A stretch of DNA of 64,000 nucleotides from JANXQG01 sp963709175. Lineage in GTDB: Bacteria; Planctomycetota; Planctomycetia; Pirellulales; Thermoguttaceae. The translations under genes and the position numbers were made by a program. The stretch is from NCBI GenBank assembly GCA_963709175.1, contig CAVPVK010000012.1, positions 620,001 to 684,000 on the forward strand. Direction: 5' to 3'. A model generated the notes under the pieces. The model was not told where the DNA came from and made no database searches. It saw only the letters and a program-made list of their open reading frames with translations. Position 1 is the first letter of the stretch. Each line of letters opens with the position of its first letter. This document shows, one piece after another, positions 16,630-26,280 of the stretch.

Positions 16630-19342
16630 ATGACCCCTTCACAGAAAACCCGTCGACCTCTCGTGTATGCAGTCTGCGCCGCTCTCTTGATGCTGGCCAG
16701 CGGCCCTGGCGCATGCGCCGCCGAGTACATCTGGATCGAAGGCGAATCGCCGCAGGCGCAAAGCATGACCCGCCATCCCTGGTGGTACGACCAGGTCAAA
16801 CGGGACCAGCTCTCCGGCGGCGACTTCATCAGTAACTGGAATGATAAGCGAGCCGGCGAAGCGACGTATGGCTTTCGAGCCGGCGGCGGACAATATGTTC
16901 TCTGGGTCCGCGCCAATCCGGTAGCGACGAAGTTGTCCTACCAGGTCGACGGCGGTCCCTGGCAGTTCATTGACATGAAGGCCGCGCAAGAAAGCGTCAA
17001 CATCGCTGCCGATGGCAAGATCGACCTGCGGTTCATCGCCTGGATCAAGGTGGGGACCGTCAAGCTGGCCAAGGGCAAACATACTGTCACATTTAAGATG
17101 CACAGTGACAACAACAACCATGGCATGCTCGACTGCTTCGTGTTTGCCGGCGGCCCATTCACGCCCGACGGCACGCGCAAGCCGGGCGAAAAATCCAACG
17201 TCAACGAGGTATCTGAGTCGGACCACTGGGCCTTCCAGCCGCCGCGCGACGAATTCAGTCCGCGGGCCCTGCTCGACCTCCGCAACCTTAACGAAAAGTT
17301 TGCCGGTGAACATGGTTTCGTCACACGCTCGGCGGACGGCAATGACTTCGCCTTCAGCGACGGCACGCCCGTCCGTTTCTGGGCAGTCAACGACGGGGCC
17401 TTCGACAAAGACCTGCCGCGGCATGCCCGCTTCCTGGCCAAGCGGGGCATTAACATGGTGCGATTCTTTAGCAACGTCACGCCCGTGGGCAACGACCTCA
17501 TGGAGACCGACCGGGCCGACCGCGACCGGATCTGGAAGGGCGTGGCGGCAATGAAACGCGAGGGCATCTACGTCACCTTTTCGCCTTATTGGGCCGGGCC
17601 GGCCCGCGTAAGGCCGTCAATGGGCGTACTCGACACGGGCGGCGCGGGCAACTGGGGCCTGCTCTTTTTCGACCGGAAGCTCCAAGCGGCCTACCGGCAC
17701 TGGCTCAAGCAGGTGCTCACCGAAAAGAACCCTTATACCGGCATCCCCCTTGCCCAGGACCCGGCGCTGGCGATCATCCAGATTCAGAACGAGGATTCGT
17801 TGCTGTTCTGGACGAGCCAAGGAATCAAGGGGAGCGCAAACAGGAGCTCCGCCGGCAGTTCGGCGAATTCCTGGTGCGGAAGTACGGTTCGTTGCAGAAA
17901 GCCCGGCAGGCCTGGGGCGGCGCGGCGCCCTCGCCGGACCAGGACTCGCCCGACAACTTCGCCAAGGGCGAGGCGGCGCTTTACATCATTTGGGAACTGA
18001 CGCAGCACCATGGCAACGAGGGGCAGCAGCAGCGCGCGGCCGACCAGATGCAGTTCTTTACCGAAACGATGCACGACTTCAACAAGATGATCGGCCAGTA
18101 TCTGAAGAAGGACCTCGGCTGCCGGCAACTGGTCAACGCGGGCAACTGGCGGACCGCCGACAACGCCACCATGCTCGACGCGGAGCGATGGTCCTACACG
18201 GCCAATGAGGTGATGGCCATCAACCGCTACTACGGCGGCGTCCACGAAGGACAGAACAACGGTTGGGCCATCTGCAACGGCGACCGCTTCACTGACGACT
18301 CGGTCCTGCTCCGCCCCTGGGAAATGCCGCTGGCGATCAAGCAGGTGGAGGGCTTTCCCATGCTGATTACGGAAAGTTCCTGGGTCCCGCCGCAAGGCTA
18401 CCAGTCGGAAGGGCCGTTCCTGGTCGCCGCCTATCAATCGCTGACCGGCATCGACGCCTACTACTGGTTCGCCACCTCGGAGGAGGATTGGCGCCAGCCC
18501 GGTTCCGCCAACGGTTTCCTCCCCTCGGAGGGCAAATGGGTTTGCGCCACGCCGACGTTGATGGGCCAATGGCCGGCGGCGGCCCTGATGTACCGACTGG
18601 GCTACATCCGCCAGGGAGAGCCGGTGGTCCGCGAAGTCCGCCCGTTGGAAGACCTCTGGCGGCGGCGAGCGCCGCTGATTGCGGAAGATGCGGGCTATGA
18701 TCCCAATCGCGATCAGGGAAGCAAGCCGGAGGCTGCGAAAGTTGGGCCTGGTCTCAGCCCACTCACATACCTTGAAGGACCGGTCGTGGTCCGCTACGGG
18801 AGCGACGACGCCGAAACGGAGCACCTCCACTCCAAAGCCCGTGTTCAGTCGGGTAAGACGATTCGGTCAATCACCGGCCAGTTGTCGTGGGACTATGGCA
18901 GGGGGTTATGCGTCCTCGATGCCCTCAAGGCGCAGGGCGCAACCGGGTTCCTCAAGAAGGCAGGCGTCATCCGCTGCAGCGACGTGGAGATTCGTTGCGG
19001 CAATGACTACGCGACCGTGCTGGTAGTCGCCATGGACGGCAAGCCGCTGAGCGACTCCAAAAAGATCTTGGTGCAGGTCGGGACCACACAGCGCCCCTGG
19101 GCTGGAAGACCCGACCGGTGAAGGTCAACGGCCGTCAGGGGGAGGAAGTGGTGAGTTTCGGCCGCGCCCCTTGGATGATCGTCAAGGGTGATGCGGCGGT
19201 CACGATCAAGAACACGAATATCACGCAAGCCCGCATTTTGGACGCCAACGGCATGCCGATCGCACCCGCGGGGCTGACCACATCGGTCGCAGGCAAGACC
19301 TTGAAGTTTCCCTGCGACGCTCTCTACGTGGTGCTGGAATGA
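16630..19342 (+). CDS. Secreted cellulase-like glycoside hydrolase, frameshifted twice as assembled
   Basis: One gene is spread over three frames: 16630 to about 17830, about 17830 to 19095, and about 19098 to 19342. The breaks fall at a GGGG run (17829-17832) and a CCCC run (19094-19097). Adding one base at each restores a single protein of about 900 residues. It starts with a signal peptide (MTPSQKTRRPLVYAVCAALL) and a carbohydrate-binding-like region (YIWIEGESPQAQS to about residue 190). A TIM-barrel glycosidase domain follows (FWAVNDGAFDKDLPRHARFL, KRGINMVRFFSN, IIQIQNEDS with the likely acid/base Glu, and LITESSWVPPQGY with a possible second Glu). The C-terminus looks like beta-sandwich. 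The TATAAT at 16581 overlaps an earlier ATG, which favours the start at 16630. The substrate is unknown. Confidence 0.78.
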
Positions 19343-19351
19343 GAATCGACG

Positions 19352-19522
19352 TCAGAGGGCGCTTGCGGCGCTGTTGAAGAGGCTGTTGGTCTTCTGGCCG
19401 AGAGTGCTGATGGCCGCAAGGCAAACGAGCACGATCATCGCCAACATTATGGCGTATTCGACGGCAGTGGGACCGTCTTCGCTGGTTAAGAATCGCCGCG
19501 CGGCCAATACGACTTTTTTCAT
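19352..19522 (-). CDS. Flp/Fap-type (type IVb) pilin subunit
   Basis: A 56-residue protein found by reading the minus strand. It begins MKKVVLAARRFLTSEDGPTA and continues VEYAIMLAMIVLVCLAAIST. The Glu after the processing site plus the following Tyr and hydrophobic helix are the hallmark of Flp pilins assembled by Tad systems. The prepilin peptidase would cut before the segment containing TAVEYA. The tail is GQKTNSLFNSAASAL. A GAGGTG ribosome site lies six bases before the ATG. No tad assembly gene is nearby, so it is an orphan here, and its product would need machinery encoded elsewhere. It lies convergent to the frameshifted glycosidase, 9 bp past that stop. Confidence 0.85.
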   Translation of the reverse strand: MKKVVLAARRFLTSEDGPTAVEYAIMLAMIVLVCLAAISTLGQKTNSLFNSAASAL

Positions 19523-19806
19523 GATGCACCTCGATGCTCTTTCTTGACCATACCTTGAGGGAAGCGTTCGTCAACGAATTGTTCGATAAGAAGGGGAATT
19601 TCGTGACAGCTTTTTCTCCGCCGCCGGGCTTCGCCGCTACATCTGTTGCCATCGCACCCGAGAATAGCCATTTGTTTTGTGCTACAATCAGAGCAAACGC
19701 CGTAGCGTGGGACCAGATCGCGAAGCGAGGATGCCCACCACAATGTGCGTTTCAGCCGAACACGGTGGGCCTGCTAAGGCCACTAACGGTCTCAGGAGGA
19801 ATTCGC

Positions 19807-22800
19807 ATGACCCAATCGATTTCGACCGCTCTTCACTGTTGCACCGCTCGCTTGTTGCCTATGTTTCTGGCGGCCGTGCTCGTCGCGCCGGCGTTTGCGG
19901 ACGCGGAGGCGGGCACGGTCTCTCTGGCCGGCGTCTGGCGGTTCCGTCTCGATCCCCAGAACGTCGGTGTCCAACAGCAGTGGTACGCGACGCGGCTGCC
20001 GGGCGAGATCAGGCTGCCCGGCACCACCGACGAAGCGAAACTCGGCCTGCCCAACCCGGCCAAGCCAACGATGGACGGGCTCTATCGGCCGAACCTTTAT
20101 GTCGGGCCGGCGTGGTACCAGCGCGACATCGAGATTCCCGCCAGTTGGCAAGGCAAGCGGTTGGAACTCTTCGTGGAGCGGGTCCACTGGGAAACACGCG
20201 TCTGGGTCGACGGCCGCGAAGTCGGCACGCAGGTCGGCCTGATCGCACCCCAGGTGCACGACCTCGGTGCCGACATCACGCCCGGCAAGCACTGCCTGAC
20301 CATCCGCGCCGACAACACCTCGAAGTTCGACCTGGGTGGGTTCGTCTCGATCCTCTTTGAAGGGACGCAGACGAACTGGAACGGGCTCGTCGGCAAACTG
20401 GCACTGCGAGTTATAGATCCATTGTCGATCGACGACGTGCACGTCTATCCCGACGTCGATCACAAGCTCGTCCGTGTGCGGGCTGCCATCCGGAATCAGA
20501 CCGGGCATGCGGTACATGGCGTGCTGGGGCTTTCCCTGGGCCCAAATGAAACGATGATGCAGGTTCGCAGCAAGCAATTTGCAGTTGAGGGCAGCCACAC
20601 GATTGTCACCACGGAATACCCGGTGCCAAGCCCGAGACTTTGGGACGAATTCTCGCCGAGTCTGTATCGGCTCCGCGTATCGCTTTACACGTTGCGGCCG
20701 CCGGAATCGGGCATCGTAACTACCAGCATGACAAAAACGGATGAACGGTCCGTCACGTTCGGCATGCGGAAGCTGGAAATCCGCGGCACGCAGTTCACTC
20801 TCAACGGCCGGCCGATCTTTCTCCGCGGCACCCTGGAATGCGCCATTTTCCCCCTCACTGGCTATCCGCCCACCGACGTGCCGGCCTGGCAGCGGATCTT
20901 CCACGTGCTGAAGTCTTACGGGCTGAATTTCATGCGGTTCCACTCCTGGTGTCCTCCGGAGGCCGCCTTTGCCGCCGCCGACATCGAAGGCGTCTATCTG
21001 CAGGTCGAAGGACCGGAGGCGAACATCGAGATCGACCGGCACACCCCCCAAGGCCGGTTCATGGAGCGGGAACTCCTCCGTATCGTCCGCGCTTACGGCA
21101 ACCACCCATCGTTCTGCCTGATGACCCTGGGCAACGAGCACAGCGGCCGGGGCGACACGCTCGATTACTGGGTGCAAATGCTCATGCGCGAGGACCCGCG
21201 GCACTTTTATTCGTCGGCCTCGGCGGGGCAATTGACTGCCCACCGGCAATATACCGAAGGGGGTCCGCGCGGTGTGCACGGTCCGCAGACCGACGTCGAT
21301 TTCGGCGGCGATCTGGCCCGGGAGGACCGGCCGCTGATAGGACATGAAATCGGTCAATGGACGTTCTTCCCCAATTTCGACGAAATAGCGAAATACAGGG
21401 GCGTGCTCCAAGCCAAGAACTTCGAGTTGGTCCGCGACGACCTTGCCAAGAAGCATATCTTGGATCTGGCGCCGCAGTTTGTTCAGGCAACGGGGCGGCA
21501 GGCCGTATTGCTGTACAAGGAAGAAATCGAGGTCCTGCTGCGCACGCCCAACTATCCCGGCTTCTCCCTGCTGGACCTGCACGATTATCCCGGCCAAGGC
21601 ACCGCGCTGGTCGGGCCGTTGGATCCCTTTTGGGACTCGAAGGGTTTTGTCGCGCCGGCGGAGCATTTGCGCTATTGCGGGCCTAGCGTGCCGCTGTTGC
21701 GATTGAAGAAGCGGACCTTCACCAGCGACGAGACCTTGTCGGCCGAGGCCGAGATCGCGCATTTCGGCCCGAGGGACCTCGTCGCCGTCATGCCTGAGTG
21801 GGTGATCCGCGACGAGAAGGGCAACATTATCGCGCAGGACACGTTGCCGCCGGGCGATATTCCCACAGGAAAAGTCAAATCGCTGGGACGAATCGAAGCC
21901 TCGTTGGCCGAGGCCGCCGCGCCGGGCAAGCTCACACTCAGCCTTTCGCTGCCGGGAACATCGATCAGGAACCAGTGGGATGTTTGGGTCTACCCGCCCA
22001 AAGTGAATCTTCAACCGCCCCAAGGGCTTCAGGTCAGCAACGCTTGGAACGACGAAGTCAAACAAACGCTTGCCCGCGGTGGCAATGTGCTCTTGTTTGC
22101 CACCAACAACCTCTCGCAGTCGCTGCCGGGCCGGTTCCTGCCGGTCTTTTGGAGCCCCGTCTGGTTCCCTACGCAAAAGCCCAACACGATGGGCATTCTC
22201 TGTGACCCGCGGCATCCGGCCCTGGCTCAGTTTCCCACGGAGTTTTACAGCAATTGGCAGTGGTGGGATCTTTTGGACCACTCGCGGAGCATTATCCTCG
22301 ACGATACGCCGGCCGAGTTCCGGCCCGTCGTGCAAGTGATTGATAACTTCGCGCGGAACCATAAGCTGGGCGTGGTCTTCGAAGCCCGCGTTGGCTCGGG
22401 CCGCTTGCTGATCTGCGGCATCGATTTGCCGGCCCTCGTAAAGAAACAGCCCGCCGCACGGCAGTTGCTGGCGAGTCTCCAGCATTACGCCGGCTCGGCC
22501 GCATTTCAACCGAAATCCGCGCTGTCCGTTGAGACGCTCGACAAGCTGCTGGCCCCGCCAGCCCTCGGGCTGATGCAGCGCCTGGGCGCGAAGATTATCG
22601 AGGCGGACAGCCAGGCCCCGGGCTATGAGGCGGCCAACGTGATCGACGGCGATGCCCAGACCATTTGGCACACACCTTGGGATGACGCGGCGCCCGCCTT
22701 TCCGCACCACCTGGTCATCGAATTCGCCAAAGCGGTCGCCATGCGGGGATTCAAGATGCTGCCGCGGCAGGACATGACCAACGGATGGATCAAGGATTTT

Positions 22801-23001
22801 GAAGTCTTTGTGAGCGACGACGGCAAGGATTGGGGCCGCGCGGTGAAGAAGGGTCGTTTCGCCCAATCCGATGCCATGCAGATTGTCGCGTTCGACCGGC
22901 CGGTAATCGGCAGGTACTTGAAGTTCGTGGCCCTTTCGTCGTTTGAGGCGAAGCCCTACGCGTCGATGGCGGAGTTGGAGATTATTCAGGCGGCCAAGTA
23001 A
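19807..23001 (+). CDS. Secreted glycoside hydrolase family 2 protein with C-terminal discoidin domain
   Basis: A 1064-residue protein starting at the ATG after AGGAGGA (MTQSISTALHCCTARLLPMF), with a signal peptide ending near AFA. The sugar-binding jelly roll is at about 35-200 (SLAGVWRFRLDPQ, YQRDIEIPASWQGKRLELF, RVHWETRVWVDG) and the immunoglobulin-like domain at about 205-310. The TIM barrel follows: GRPIFLRGTLECAIFPLTGY, acid/base Glu in LMTLGNEHSG, and probable nucleophile Glu in LIGHEIGQWTFF. The last 150 residues (YEAANVIDGDAQTIWHTPW to the end) fit an F5/8 type C discoidin module that binds sugar polymers. GH2 enzymes include beta-galactosidases, mannosidases and glucuronidases; which one applies here is not clear. 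Acetate kinase follows after 19 bp. Confidence 0.87.
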   Translation: MTQSISTALHCCTARLLPMFLAAVLVAPAFADAEAGTVSLAGVWRFRLDPQNVGVQQQWYATRLPGEIRLPGTTDEAKLGLPNPAKPTMDGLYRPNLYVGPAWYQRDIEIPASWQGKRLELFVERVHWETRVWVDGREVGTQVGLIAPQVHDLGADITPGKHCLTIRADNTSKFDLGGFVSILFEGTQTNWNGLVGKLALRVIDPLSIDDVHVYPDVDHKLVRVRAAIRNQTGHAVHGVLGLSLGPNETMMQVRSKQFAVEGSHTIVTTEYPVPSPRLWDEFSPSLYRLRVSLYTLRPPESGIVTTSMTKTDERSVTFGMRKLEIRGTQFTLNGRPIFLRGTLECAIFPLTGYPPTDVPAWQRIFHVLKSYGLNFMRFHSWCPPEAAFAAADIEGVYLQVEGPEANIEIDRHTPQGRFMERELLRIVRAYGNHPSFCLMTLGNEHSGRGDTLDYWVQMLMREDPRHFYSSASAGQLTAHRQYTEGGPRGVHGPQTDVDFGGDLAREDRPLIGHEIGQWTFFPNFDEIAKYRGVLQAKNFELVRDDLAKKHILDLAPQFVQATGRQAVLLYKEEIEVLLRTPNYPGFSLLDLHDYPGQGTALVGPLDPFWDSKGFVAPAEHLRYCGPSVPLLRLKKRTFTSDETLSAEAEIAHFGPRDLVAVMPEWVIRDEKGNIIAQDTLPPGDIPTGKVKSLGRIEASLAEAAAPGKLTLSLSLPGTSIRNQWDVWVYPPKVNLQPPQGLQVSNAWNDEVKQTLARGGNVLLFATNNLSQSLPGRFLPVFWSPVWFPTQKPNTMGILCDPRHPALAQFPTEFYSNWQWWDLLDHSRSIILDDTPAEFRPVVQVIDNFARNHKLGVVFEARVGSGRLLICGIDLPALVKKQPAARQLLASLQHYAGSAAFQPKSALSVETLDKLLAPPALGLMQRLGAKIIEADSQAPGYEAANVIDGDAQTIWHTPWDDAAPAFPHHLVIEFAKAVAMRGFKMLPRQDMTNGWIKDFEVFVSDDGKDWGRAVKKGRFAQSDAMQIVAFDRPVIGRYLKFVALSSFEAKPYASMAELEIIQAAK

Positions 23002-23020
23002 CCCAGCCAGGATTGAAAAT

Positions 23021-24208
23021 ATGCGCATCCTCACCATCAACGGCGGCTCGTCGAGCATCAAATTCGCGATGTTCGAGGCGGGCGATTCGCTCGATCGCCT
23101 CCTTTCTGGGGCGGTCGAGCGGATCGGCTTGCCTCAAGCCGAATTCCGAGTGAAAGGCCGCGAAGCGGCGGAGTCGTTCACTCGATCAATCGACGCGCCC
23201 GATCACAACGCCGCCGTCACCCTGCTGATGGATTGGATACAGCAGCACGGCGGCGGCGATGCCCTCAGCGCCGTCGGGCATCGCGTCGTCCATGGCGGAC
23301 CCAACTACAGCCAGCCGCAGAAAATCACCGCAGAAATGGTCGAGGAATTGAGCCAGCTTCGGCCGTTCGACCCCGAGCACTTGCCGGAAGAGATCGAGTT
23401 GACTCGCGCCTTTCATCGCCGCTTTCCCGAGTTGCCGCAGGTAGCCTGTTTCGACACGGCCTTCCACCACGACCTGCCGCGGGTGGCCCGCTTGCTGCCG
23501 ATCCCCCGGCGGTACGAAGCGCAAGGAGTGCGGCGGTACGGCTTCCACGGCCTGTCCTACGCCTATCTTATGGAAGAGTTGGCCCGCGTGGCCGGGCCGG
23601 AAGCTGCAGCTGGTCGGGTGATCCTCGCCCATCTGGGCAACGGCGCAAGCCTGGCGGCCGTGCGCGGCGGCAAGCCCATTGACACGAGCATGTCCTTCAC
23701 TCCCACGGCCGGCTTTCCCATGAGCACCCGTTCGGGCGACCTCGATCCGGGCCTGATCTGGTATCTGACCCGCACCGAGAAAATGAGCGGCAAGCAATTC
23801 AACGAGATGGTCAACTTCCAGTCAGGACTGCTTGGCATTTCGGAGACGAGTTCCGACATGCGTGACTTGTTGGCGAGCGAGACGCACGACCAGCGGGCGG
23901 CCGACGCAGTGGCGGTCTTCTGTTACCAGTTGAAAAAGTGGATCGGGGCCTTCGCTGTTGCCCTGGGCGGGCTGGACACGCTCGTCTTCTCTGGCGGCAT
24001 TGGGGAAAATGCCCCCGTGGTCCGCTCGCGAATCTGCGAGGGGCTGACGCTGCTTGGCATCGAACTCGACGAGCAGCAGAACGCGACCAGTACCGGGTTG
24101 ATTTCTGGGGCCGCCGGACGGGTAGCCGTCCGCGTGATGCATACGGACGAAGAATGGATGATCGCCAAGACGGTATGCCGCGTTTTGGGTCTTCCGCTGA
24201 AACTGTAA
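23021..24208 (+). CDS. ackA: Acetate kinase
   Basis: Converts acetate and ATP to acetyl phosphate and ADP, and the reverse during substrate-level ATP formation. It has 395 residues, as expected. The first signature is NGGSSSIKFAMF at the N-terminus. GHRVVHGGPNYSQP holds substrate-binding residues. The second signature is GVRRYGFHGLSYAYLMEELA, followed by HLGNGASLAAVRGGKPIDTS and the nucleotide-binding VFSGGIGENAPVVRS. The start is the ATG at 23021, 19 bp after the GH2 stop. No phosphate acetyltransferase lies next to it. A clear terminator follows the stop. Confidence 0.94.
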   Translation: MRILTINGGSSSIKFAMFEAGDSLDRLLSGAVERIGLPQAEFRVKGREAAESFTRSIDAPDHNAAVTLLMDWIQQHGGGDALSAVGHRVVHGGPNYSQPQKITAEMVEELSQLRPFDPEHLPEEIELTRAFHRRFPELPQVACFDTAFHHDLPRVARLLPIPRRYEAQGVRRYGFHGLSYAYLMEELARVAGPEAAAGRVILAHLGNGASLAAVRGGKPIDTSMSFTPTAGFPMSTRSGDLDPGLIWYLTRTEKMSGKQFNEMVNFQSGLLGISETSSDMRDLLASETHDQRAADAVAVFCYQLKKWIGAFAVALGGLDTLVFSGGIGENAPVVRSRICEGLTLLGIELDEQQNATSTGLISGAAGRVAVRVMHTDEEWMIAKTVCRVLGLPLKL

Positions 24209-24212
24209 CGCC

Positions 24213-24245
24213 CCCGCCGATCTTTGCGTCGGCGGGACTTTTTGC
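24213..24245 (+). terminator. Intrinsic terminator after ackA
   Basis: The stem CCCGCCGA / TCGGCGGG (24213-24220 with 24229-24236) has an eight-base loop and is followed by ACTTTTTGC. It lies 4 bp beyond the acetate kinase stop on the plus strand. Confidence 0.8.
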
Positions 24246-24398
24246 ACTTTCCCCGATTGCCGTCTTCGCTGCCAAAGCGGCTGATTGCCGCGACAGTGCT
24301 TGCCAATCGCCGGCCGAACGAATATAAACAGCCCGTACCGCCTGGCCCACGTTCCAACGACCTAAGTCCGACGACCTAAGACCCACGACGAGACTCGC

Positions 24399-26036
24399 AT
24401 GACCGCCAAACCACGACTCACCGAACTCGCGGCCTGGAAGGCCCTGGAGGCCCATTTTCCGCAGGTCCACGACGTGCATCTTCGCCAACTCTTCGCCGCC
24501 GATCCCCACCGCGGCGAGCGACTGACAGCCGAGGCCGTCGGTATTTACCTCGATTACTCCAAGCACCGCGCCACCGACGAGACACTCGCGCTGCTGGTTC
24601 GGTTGGCGGAGGAATCCTGCCTGCGTGCCAGCATCGACGCCATGTTCCGCGGCGAGAAAATCAACGTCACGGAAAAGCGGGCGGTGCTGCACGTCGCCCT
24701 GCGTGCCCCTAAGGGACAGTCGATTATGGTCGACGGCGAGGATGTCGTGCCGCAGGTCCACGCCGTGCTCGACAAGATGGCTGCTTTCGCCGACCGCCTG
24801 CGGAACGGACAATGGACTGGCCATACGGGCCTGCCGATCCGCAACATCGTCAACATAGGCATTGGCGGGTCGGACCTTGGGCCGGTCATGGCCTACGAGG
24901 CCCTGCGGCATTATAGCCGCCGCGATCTGGTCTTCCGTTTCGTTTCCAACATCGACGGCACCGATTTCGCCGAAGCAGTCCACGATCTGGAGGCCCAGGA
25001 GACGCTCTTCATTGTCTCCTCCAAAACCTTCACGACCCTGGAGACGATGACCAACGCCCGCACGGCCCGCGACTGGGCCCTCAAGACACTCAAGGACCCG
25101 GCCGCCGTCGCGCGGCACTTTGTGGCCGTCTCGACCAACGCCGCCGAGGTTGCCAAATTCGGCATCGACACGGCGAATATGTTCGGCTTCTGGGACTGGG
25201 TGGGCGGTCGCTACTCGATGGACTCGGCGATCGGACTATCGACGATGATCGCCGTAGGCCCGGAGAATTTCCGGGCGATGCTCGCCGGTTTTCACGAGAT
25301 GGACGAGCACTTCCGCACGGCCCCTTTTGCCCACAACCTGCCGGTGTTGATGGGCCTTTTGGGCTTCTGGTACAACAACTTCTTCGCTGCGCAAACGGTG
25401 GCCGTCCTTCCCTACGAGCAGTATCTGAAGCGCTTTCCCGCCTATCTCCAACAGTTGACCATGGAGAGCAACGGCAAGCATGTCGCTCTGGACGCGACGG
25501 AGGTCGGCTGGCAGACGGGACCGATTTACTGGGGCGAGCCGGGCACCAACGGACAGCATTCCTTCTACCAGTTGATCCACCAGGGGACTAAGCTTATCCC
25601 CTGCGACTTCATCGGCTTCAGCACGTCGCTCAACCCGTTGGGCCGGCATCACGACCTGCTCATGGCGAACATGTTCGCCCAGGCCGAGGCCTTGGCCTTC
25701 GGCAAGACGCAGGCGGAGGTCCAGGCCGAAGAAGGCACGCCGGCTTGGCTGGCCCCGCACCGGACGTTTCAGGGCAACCGTCCTTCGAGCACGATCCTCA
25801 TGGAACGCCTCACCCCGGCGGCGCTAGGCAAGCTCGTCGCCCTTTACGAGCACAGCGTCTTCACGCAGGGCGTGCTGTGGCAAATCGATTCCTTCGACCA
25901 ATGGGGAGTCGAACTGGGCAAGGTCCTGGCGGCTCGGATCATTCCCGAGCTTCAGCCCGCCGCCCAAGGCGATTTGAAGCACGATAGCTCGACCAACGCC
26001 TTGATTGCGCGATACGTGGGCGCGAAGACGGTGTAG
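24399..26036 (+). CDS. pgi: Glucose-6-phosphate isomerase
   Basis: Interconverts glucose 6-phosphate and fructose 6-phosphate in the cytoplasm (glycolysis and gluconeogenesis). It has 545 residues, the usual bacterial length. Landmarks are NIGIGGSDLGPVMAYEAL and SSKTFTTLETMTNA for phosphate binding. PROSITE-type signature 1 is contained in the region starting IYWGEPGTNGQHSFYQLIHQ, and signature 2 is LWQIDSFDQWGVELGKVLA. The catalytic Glu lies in the ESNGKHV region and the His in GQHSF. The start is the ATG at 24399 (MTAKPRLTELAAWKALEAHF). It stands between two separately regulated units: the ackA terminator upstream and the fusA promoter downstream. Confidence 0.96.
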   Translation: MTAKPRLTELAAWKALEAHFPQVHDVHLRQLFAADPHRGERLTAEAVGIYLDYSKHRATDETLALLVRLAEESCLRASIDAMFRGEKINVTEKRAVLHVALRAPKGQSIMVDGEDVVPQVHAVLDKMAAFADRLRNGQWTGHTGLPIRNIVNIGIGGSDLGPVMAYEALRHYSRRDLVFRFVSNIDGTDFAEAVHDLEAQETLFIVSSKTFTTLETMTNARTARDWALKTLKDPAAVARHFVAVSTNAAEVAKFGIDTANMFGFWDWVGGRYSMDSAIGLSTMIAVGPENFRAMLAGFHEMDEHFRTAPFAHNLPVLMGLLGFWYNNFFAAQTVAVLPYEQYLKRFPAYLQQLTMESNGKHVALDATEVGWQTGPIYWGEPGTNGQHSFYQLIHQGTKLIPCDFIGFSTSLNPLGRHHDLLMANMFAQAEALAFGKTQAEVQAEEGTPAWLAPHRTFQGNRPSSTILMERLTPAALGKLVALYEHSVFTQGVLWQIDSFDQWGVELGKVLAARIIPELQPAAQGDLKHDSSTNALIARYVGAKTV

Positions 26037-26186
26037 ACATACTTGGTCGTCTGGGCCCGAGCTATTTGACGCACGATGAACAAACGCATCCCAATACCAT
26101 GCCGCCGCATGCACCCGGCGGGTTATTCCCTCGCTAAACAGACGAAATTGACGTAACTCCTTACAGAATCTTAACATAAAACAGGG

Positions 26187-26215
26187 TTGTCAACGCTGGC
26201 TCGCCGCCGTATAAT
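26187..26215 (+). promoter_or_regulatory. Near-consensus sigma70 promoter for fusA
   Basis: The -35 TTGTCA (26187-26192), a 17-base spacer and a perfect -10 TATAAT (26210-26215) lie upstream of the EF-G gene. Predicted transcription start is about 26222, leaving a leader of about 60 bases. The quality fits a strongly expressed translation factor. Confidence 0.75.
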
Positions 26216-26244
26216 AATGGATTGTAAAATGGCGCATTGCATTT

Positions 26245-26266
26245 ACTTAAGCGAAATCACTTAAGC
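26245..26266 (+). repeat. Direct repeat ACTTAAGC in the fusA leader
   Basis: ACTTAAGC occurs at 26245-26252 and again at 26259-26266, a 14-base period, inside the predicted fusA leader. Each copy contains the palindrome CTTAAG. It could be a protein- or RNA-level regulatory site, but no known motif is recognised. Confidence 0.4.
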
Positions 26267-26280
26267 AAGCTACGTTAGAC

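Noticed and set aside
19792..23061. A 1089-codon minus-strand open frame opposite the GH2 gene
   Set aside because: Translation shows His/Arg/Gly-rich shadow composition with no domain. The plus strand encodes signal peptide, GH2 motifs and discoidin domain.
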